Below, in pieces: positions 51,488 through 60,400 of a DNA stretch of 64,000 nucleotides; positions within the stretch are counted from its first letter, which is position 1, and each line of letters opens with the position of its first letter. The stretch is from the NCBI RefSeq assembly GCF_040581485.1, contig NC_090130.1:10675426-10739425 (forward strand). The letters are read 5' to 3'. The translations under genes were made by a program, and so were the position numbers. The notes below the pieces were generated by a model. The model worked only from the letters and a program-made list of their open reading frames with translations. It did not search any database and had not been told where the DNA came from. Source of the stretch: Linepithema humile. Taxonomy: Eukaryota > Arthropoda > Insecta > Hymenoptera > Formicidae.

Positions 51488-54400
51488 ACCATATTCACAA
51501 ATTTGATGTTATATCTTGTACAATACTAAAGCTGCGTAGTAAATTAAAATGTAAGCAATCAATGTAATGTAAAACTCCGAGCAGTCCTCGAGAGACAAAA
51601 TGAACAAGGCTTACAATTTGCTATGCGGCTTTGGCATTGTACAAGATATAACCTCAAATTTGTGAATATGGTGTGTGTGTAATTTTATGAATATTTAACA
51701 AATATTATAAAAATGAAATATAATTCTATAAAATGTCTTACAAAAGTTATGTTAAAAAAGAAAATTACTTTTGTTCTCTATCGAATACGCGTCCGCCTAG
51801 GATCGTGGTCGGCGGAAATAGAGACCGAACCATCGTGGCACCGTCGCGCGCCACCTCGAAATTGGAAATCGGAACCAGAATCGGAATCAAAATAAATGTT
51901 ATGCCCGCATAATTTTAATAATTAGAGCAACACATCTATTGTATTATACGTATGATCTGTATTATATAACACTTAATTATATTTTGTTTACTAGAAATAA
52001 TAATTTAAAGACATATTTTTAGATGTCTTTAAGATATAATAGATATCTTTTAGAAACGCCTTAAAGACATATTTTAAGAGAAATCATTTAGATATCTTTA
52101 ATATGTCTATTAAAAATATATTAAAGATATCTTTTAAGAGATCTTTTAGATGTCTATAGATATCTTTTAGATATTCTATAAAGATATCTTCAACGAAACT
52201 TTTTTAGACATCTTTTAAATAACTTCTAGATATCTTTTAGAAATATCTTGAAGACATCTTGAATAAAATATCTTTTCGATGTCTACAAGATTTCGATGTT
52301 TACTGGGATGCTGCTTAATTAAAACATTGGTTTCAATAAAAGATATCAAGAATTACAATCTTCTTTGGCTTGAGATCCTCCTGCTATTCCATCGTTTTTG
52401 TATTAAAATATCTTGTACAAAAGAAGTAAATGGGAAAGAAGATTACTTATATTAATCATTATGCGTCTTCTTCGACTATATTGTAAATTTTGAAACATTT
52501 AAAACCTGGCCATACACTTTTACATACTATTAATATTTTTAATTTCTCGTCTTTATTCAAATAAATATTAACTTTACTTACAAAACAAGAACAAACACAA
52601 GCAAATTGCAATTTCAAATGCCACCACTAGAAAGTAATCGACATGAATTAAATTCGTAGTATTTTTTCCCCTTTAGTACGTTCGATGTACATGCAATCGT
52701 ACTAAAGCTGGTGCGTTCTAAACTTAATACGCGTACCAACGTTTTGACGATGTAAACTAGGTAGACGATGTAAACTAGGTAGACGATGTAAACCTATATT
52801 CCATTTTTTATTAACAGAGACAATGCAATGACATCATTAATCACTTCTAAATTAATCTAAAATTGTCTAATTAAAAGTATTAATAGAAAAATGTTTCCAA
52901 TAAACATACTTTTTTTGAAATCTAATATAATATTTGTCGATAAAATTTTTTTGCATATTAATGTCAAGTCGCAACTTTTTATCTTGTTTTTAATTATGCA
53001 AAACTTGAATTTTTTAATTATATTTTTTTAAAATACATTTTAATATTTACATATTTTTAGAATATAGAATATTCACGATTTTACATAAGATTACATTGAA
53101 AAACACATCTTATTTTTTCTTACAGATGTAAACCACTATTATCTTCATATAATTCTATGTATATTACATATTACAACTGGATATATGCAAAATACAAAAC
53201 AAGTAAAATATATGAAACAGAAGCAGGACCAAAACATTGTAGAGTATATCAAGTAGGAGGGAAAGTGTATTTAAATCATGAAAGAAGTAATCAATGCCTA
53301 CAAATGACTAAAAATACGGTTTGGTTTTGTGATGATAGTAATTTTCTTGCTTATAATCGCGCAAAGAACGGTACCATTAAAAAGCATCAAAAGATTGTGA
53401 AAGATAATTACACTTTTATTAAATCTATTGCTCATTGCGATGATTATATTATAAGTGGTGACGAGTAAGTGTTTATTTATTAACTGTATTTTATGTTTAT
53501 TTCTTTTCTTTAATTTTAACAAAAATTCTTGCAGAGATGGTATTATTAAACGCTGGAAAATTAAGGATGAAAATGATTTTGAATGTTTAAAAATACATAA
53601 CGTGGATGAACCAATTAAACTCATAGACGCAACATCGCAACACATTATAACTAGTTCTGAGAATATTATAAGGGTAAGATTCAAGAAAAATTGCAATAAT
53701 GCTATGTTAATGTAGTATGTAAAAAGTTTGTTTTTGCGTAGATAATGAAATATGACGATAAAAATGGTTGTACGGAAGAAAAGAAAATATTTTTTGGATT
53801 CGACATGAAACGACCTAAATACGATCCTTCTCAACCATATATTTCTGTGAAATCAATCTCATTTGATCCTATAGGAACAAAATTTGCTGCTGGTTCTTAT
53901 TGTCCCATTAACTATTGTCAATTTTTATCATCGCTTCTAATTTACGATATTGAAAAAAGGTAAGTTATACTTCAATTAATTGATCAGTTTCTACAAATGT
54001 TGGATTAAACATTGACTATGTTTATACAGACACTATTATATGATTCGATTTAATAACATTTCTAATTATAACTTACAAGGACGGTTTGATAACCCAAAAA
54101 TTCAAAAAAATCAGAAACTGCAGAAATATAATATATGAACCTAATCAAAAAGTGATTTCTTGTTTTGGCAAAAAATAATTCTAGAGGCGGAAATATCTTT
54201 CGAAAAATCGGATTTTCTTTGAAGAGTGTTTCCACTTTTAGAATAATTTTTTAGTTAAAACAAAAAATAGCTTTTTGAGTAGGTTTATATGTATTATATT
54301 TCAGCAAAGTTTCAGATTTTTAAAAATTTTTGGGTTATCGAACCTTTCTTGTTAATGAGTATTGAACTATACAGCGTGTGTCAAAAGTTCCGAGACGGCT

Positions 54401-57400
54401 GGATAATTTGAAAAATACGCATCACAGAGGAAAATGACCTCGACAAAAGTTGTAGGATTTTTCTCGGGCAATCCGATGGTGACCTTATAGCGTTTTCGAT
54501 TATACAGGATTTGAACGACCCAGGGTTGATCAATCACTATTTTACTATAAATGCAAGTCTTTCATTGGTGGAGAGGTTGCAATGACGTCATTAACCAACC
54601 CTGGGTCGTTCAAATCCTGTATAATCGAAAACGCTATTAGATTTGGCCTTGCCCGTGACCTTCAAGGTCATTTCAAGGTCAAATCAAATTTTTTAAATAA
54701 AAACCCCTATTTTTGATTTCAAAATCTAATAGCTGGTGTCAAGAGCTTTTTAAAACACTATAATGAAGTTATTTTTTATTAAGTACTTTTCGAGTTATGA
54801 GGCTTGAAAGTTACAGCATTTTGACATAAAATGCAAAATATCTTGTAAAACATTCAATTTTCGGAAATCTTACCTTAATACTTTTATGCACAAAATAATG
54901 AGACGAATCAATTGGTATAAAAAAACACATAGTTGCTTTTAAGAAAAAATATGTAATTTGTAACATGCAACTGCATACTTTTTTTTAAAACCAATGTGTT
55001 TTCTTTATACCAATTGATTCGTCTCATTATTTTGTGCATAAAAATATTAAGATAAGATTTCCGAAAATTGAATGTTTTACAAGATATTTTGTATTTTATG
55101 TCAAAATGCTGTAACTTTCAAGCCTTATAACTCAAAAAGTACTTAATGAAAAATAACTTTATTATAGTGTTTAGAAAAGCTCTTGACACCAGCTATTAGA
55201 TTTCGGAATCAAAAATAGAGGTTTTTATTTAAAAAATTTGATTTGACCTTGAAATGACCTTGAAGGTCACGGGCAAGGCCAAATCTAAGGTCACCATCGG
55301 ATTGCCCGAGAAAAATCCTACAACTTTTGTTCAGATCATTTTCCTCTGTAATGCGTATTTTTCAAATTATCCAGCCGTCCCAGAACTTTTGACACACGCT
55401 GTATATACAGGAATGGGCACTGAATTGCTTGTCGCGAGAAAGGACTACATGTTGTGTATTGCTGTCCTTTGACATACAGTCAAGTTCTAAACTTTTGACT
55501 GTATTTGGCGTAGTAGGTGTACACCAGTCAAGATCTATAGAGAGAAGGTTACCTCATGCGCAAAGAGGGACGAGCGGCAAGAGGGACAATGATGATCTCA
55601 TTGGCAAACAGAAGCTATCTCAGACAGCTACTGTTTGCAGTGTAGCCAGATTTGGCCCGGTTTTTCGCGCATGCGCGACGCGGCGAACGCAGTGAAGTGT
55701 TTCAGTCTAGTAAAAGAGTATACCATATGGTACCCGTTTATTTTAAAAAATTATTATTTTTTGAAAAAGCAATAAAAAAATAAAGTATATTTACATATAT
55801 TTATATTTTCATATACATATACATATACATATAAATATATGTAAATATACTTTATTTTTCTATTGATTTTTCAGAAAATAATAATTTTTAAAATGAACGA
55901 GTACTATATGGTATACCTTTTTACTAGACTGAAACCATTGAGTTCTATAACGTACTGGAGCGAGCCTTCCTATCCCGAACAAAGAAAACTGCGTCCGCGA
56001 TTTAGAAAAGGACACATATAGCAATGTGAGGATTTCTGTCTCTTTTTACGTTCTATTGCTTATGCTGAAAACATACGCTGACAAGGAAGACTAGCCTCAC
56101 GTAAATCTATCTGTCTTTTTCGACCGATGGAGACATCCCCACTCCTGAAAGGCTCGCTCCAGTATGTTATAGAACTCAATGACTGAAACACTTCACTGCG
56201 TTCGCTGCGTCGCGCATGCGCGAAAAACCGGGCCAAATCTGGCTACACTGACTGTTTGTCGATGAGATCATCATGCTCTCCCCTTCCTTCATCGCCCCTC
56301 GCCGTCAAGCTGTTTCTAGCTCCCCCCTTACTTCATCGTCCCTCGCCCTCAACCGGTTTTACTGAGGTAACCTTCTCTCTATAGATCTTGCACACCAGTC
56401 ACAGGAATGTCTTAGGGCCTATCCAGACAAACTTGCATAGTCGCATAAACATATGCTTAAAAAAAATTGATTAATCTAGAGATCCTTAAATAAGAGATCG
56501 GCAGAACTGTCGCCATCTTGGTGTAAAAGCGGATGTGACGTTCGTAGCGCTTTATTTTGAATGTATACAATAACTAATATATTTATTTTCTGTTGTAACT
56601 GACATTAGTGCAATAAAATAATTAAAAACAATTTTATCTCAGTACGATACTTTATGCTTATATAGAAATTAATATATTAATATATATAAAAGAAGTAATT
56701 AAATTATTAAAATTATTATGGCACATAAAAAAACACAATAAAAGTACATACAAACATAAAAACAAAAATATATATAAACGTAGAATAGCAAATAAAAATA
56801 TTTATAGAAGATAAGATGCAAATAATTTCGTTTATTTGTAATTGTTGTGTATACAATAAATCAATTTGTAGTATATACAACCCAAGGAAAACAGAAAATC
56901 AAAATAATGTCAATTTGACATTGTTTATGGCAAAAATGATGTAAAAATGACATTTTTTGTCATTTTTTGATCAACAAGATATCAAATGACATTATCTTGA
57001 TTTTCTGTTCTCTTTGGAAATTTTATATTATACAGTACTGGATAAAATAAATCATACACCTTTCAATAAATTTAATTTATTACTGTTATTATTTTTTACA
57101 AATAGTTACATTAACGAATTCAATTTGTTGAAAGATGTATGATTTATTTTGTCCAGTACTGTAATTTCATCATTATATCACAATTGCTCGTTCTGCAGCA
57201 TAGAACAATACCTATAGATAATGTAAATTTGATTGATTGAAGTTCCCAACTGCATCTTTTAATTGTAAGCGTCTCGTATCCTCTATTTATAAAATTTTAA
57301 TGCAGTTCCTTTGAGAGGTGGATATATGGTTGTATCTGAAAGATCTGAAATAAAAGTAATAAAAGTAATAAACTTACTCAAAGTTGATTCCAAAGGAATA

Positions 57401-60400
57401 ATAGTAAATGAAATACTAAATCGAAAAAAGCATTGTACAATCTATCCACCTTAACACAAAAATAAAAAACTTTTTTTGATGTTATATTGCTTACAAACAT
57501 CATATCGGAAGAGTTACGCAGATGTTTATATTTTAGAATCAAGAATATAACATACCTTATACTTTGCACAAAGTATTTCTTAACAGTCCTCGCGTTAAAA
57601 CTTACAACTTACAACACGTTCACGATATCACGTTACGCAGGTTAACAGTCGTAATGCAGTATAGCTGAGTATAAGTATAGCCATAGGCCATAGCATAGCG
57701 TGGTATAGTGCCTTCTCTCTCGCTCACTCCCTGTCTCTCCCTATCTTAATATGTTCTTTCTTTCTCACACTTCCGGTTTTACACCAGGCGACGGAACCAA
57801 TCAGAAATCGTTAACGTTCTGCCGATCCTTTAAGGATCTCTAGATTAATCCATTTCCTTATGCATTTGCTTATGTACCAATCATGCAAGTTTGTCTGGAT
57901 AGGCCCTTACACATGAATTTGTCAACGAATGTTAAGGCACATTAGAATTTGCTTGTGAAATTCACACTGGTCTAACAAGGGGAGGACGCGGACTTCGGGT
58001 CACCGATTTCAAAGAAATTTTTATATGGTATAGTACTCTATCAGAAGAGTACTTTAGTAAAAGGATAGGGCGCAACGCTCAGCCGTTTTCGAGAAAAATC
58101 GATTTGAAGTTTATGGCATCCTTATATTTTGGTCCTGTTGGATCGATTGTCGAGATGGCGACGTAGCTCGGGCACTTAGGCTCTGAGCTATCACGCTGTC
58201 AACCTGAGTTCGATCCCTGCCTATTATACTTTTTTTTTCATTTATTTTATTTATTCTAGCGAATATTTATTCATTATATTATTATAGTGAAATAAATTTA
58301 TATTAATTAACAATTTTGTTTTTTTTTAATTTGCACTTTCACTACTTCTATCATATAAAAAATAAAGTAAAAAAAACATCTACGATTTAAATAATATTAT
58401 AATTATTATTTAATACCAGAAATATTTTATTAATCATAATTTAATTTGGTATGTAATTTTTCACTCAACTTCGTTGAGTTATTTATTGCTCCAACCATAA
58501 TATTTGTATACCTAATGTTCTAACACCAGGTAATTGCCAACAGTTTTTAGCTCCCCTTCAGACTACTTCCCTTCTGTAACGTATATTCCTACACATCAAA
58601 TTAAATTATGATTAATAAAATATTTCTGGTATTAAATAATAATTATAATATTATTTAAATCGTAGACGTTTTTTTTACTTTATTTTTTTATATGATAGTA
58701 GTGAAAGTGCAAATTAAAAAAAAACAAAATTGTTAATTAAAATAATTTTATTTAATTATAATAATATAATGAATAAATATTCGCTAGAATAAATAAAATA
58801 AATAAAAAAAAAAAGTATAACAGGCAGGGATCAAACCCAGTTCGACAGCGTGATAGCTTAGGGCCTAAGTGCCCGAGCTACGCCGCCATCTCGACAACCG
58901 ATCCAACAGGACCGGAATATAAGGGACGCCATAAACTTCAAATCGATTTTTCTCGAAAACGGCTAAGCGTTGCGCCCTATCCTTTAAGGCTGGCGTCACA
59001 TAGAACCTGTAATCCAGTAATCCGCACCGGAAGTCCGCAAAAGTTACTAGGGATTATGTCCGTAACGTTACGTATGTTTTTTCTCCTTGTGTCCCATGGA
59101 GCCGTAAATACACACGTAACGGTATTACTATTTTTTATTTAACAAATTATTATAATGCTTATTTGTATTTTATTCATAAGAAAACTACAGAATATATTAT
59201 AATTTTAACAAAAATTTTAATCAAATCGTCAAATTTAGTTAAATAAATAAAATTAAAAAAAGCATTACTAGTAATAACTAGTAACTTTTAGTAACTTTTA
59301 CGGAAATTTCATGGAATTACGGCTCCATGGGACACAAGGAGATAAAACACACGTAACGTTACGGACGCAATCCCTAGTAACTTTTGCGGACTTTCGGTGC
59401 GGATTACGGATTACGGGTTCTATGTGACGCCGGCCTTTACTCAAGTACTCTTCTGATAGAGTACTATACCATATAAAAATTTCTTTGAAATCGGTGACCC
59501 GAAGTCCGCGTCCTCCCCTTGTAAGTTCATGTGTTAAGGCTATTGAGTTCTATAACATACTGGAGCGAGCCTTTCAGGAGTGGGGATGTCTCCATCGGTC
59601 GAAATAGGGCTTGTTCGTTTTAGCTACACTGGGGCTGCTCTGGGTCTGCTCTACACAGGATAATACAGGACAGATAAATAGTTTGTCCTGTATTATCTTG
59701 TTTAGAGCAAACCCAGAGCTGCCCCAGTGCAACTAAAACGAACAGGCCCATAGACAGATAGATTACGTGAGGCTAGTCTTCCTTGTCAGCGTATGTTTTC
59801 AGCATAAGCAATAGAACGTAAAAAGAGACAGAAATCCTCACATTGCTATATGTGTCCTTTTCTAAATCGCGGACGCAGTTTTCTTTGTTCGGGATAGGAA
59901 GGCTCGCTCCAGTATGTTATAGAACTCAATGGTTAAGGCATTTCTGTGACCGAGTGTACAATCGATACAATACCTACAAATCGAGAATAAAAGCTTTTCA
60001 GCCTGTCTGTATATTTATAAAGTATAAATTGTTGATTTTCTATTCCAATAATGAGTGAAGAGCGTGGGCATGAAAAAGAGTAAAAATATATCTTTCTCTC
60101 TTTCACATCCGTGAAAGATCCGTCGTTAAGCTCGTATCAGACTATGCATTAAAGATTGAAAATTAAAGATTGAAATTTAACCAATCAAAACAAAAAAAAC
60201 CAAAAGTTCTTTATCCTGATTGGTCAAATTTCAATCTTTAATCTTTATTCTCAATCTTCAATATGTAGTTTGATACGAACATTATGCCCGTATATAAGGC
60301 TATAGAGTATACTCTGTCCAGCGGGAGAAAAACCCGGTCAGCGCATAGAAGCAGTCAAAGTGGGAAGAGCGTTGCACCACCCGTTGGCAAGCTGCACAAG

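Larger units (their letters stand above)
43003..52307 (-). mobile_element. CMC (CACTA-like) transposon, ~9.3 kb, two genes plus captured host gene fragment
   Basis: Putative ends CCCAAATGAACA (left) and, inverted, CCCAGTAAACATCG (right). Both terminal ~300-bp regions are packed with the near-palindromic word AAAGATATCTTTTAGA (43014-43320 and 52010-52290), as expected for subterminal transposase-binding repeats. Inside on the minus strand are a transposase (46990-49014) and a spliced DUF4806 gene (43563-46680). Beyond the transposase lie a Tc1-like remnant, a cyclophilin fragment and a CA-repeat hairpin. Exact termini and target duplication (possibly AT) are uncertain. Confidence 0.7.
57976..59521. 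mobile_element. 1.5-kb foldback with tRNA-like segments in both arms, TAA duplication
   Basis: Ends CAAGGGGAGGACGCGGAC and inverse, flanked by TAA (57973-57975, 59522-59524). Each arm contains a tRNA-like stretch (58150-58245 and its inverse 58819-58915). The right arm is interrupted by the element at 58987-59436. No protein. Confidence 0.88.

Noticed and set aside
43003..52307. Precise 3-bp target duplication for the CMC element
   Set aside because: The flanks TAT and ATG do not match as 3-bp repeats; only AT is shared, so the exact boundaries remain open.
58150..58245. Functional tRNA gene
   Set aside because: A- and B-box-like words exist, but the acceptor and anticodon stems do not pair and the copy is duplicated in a transposon arm.
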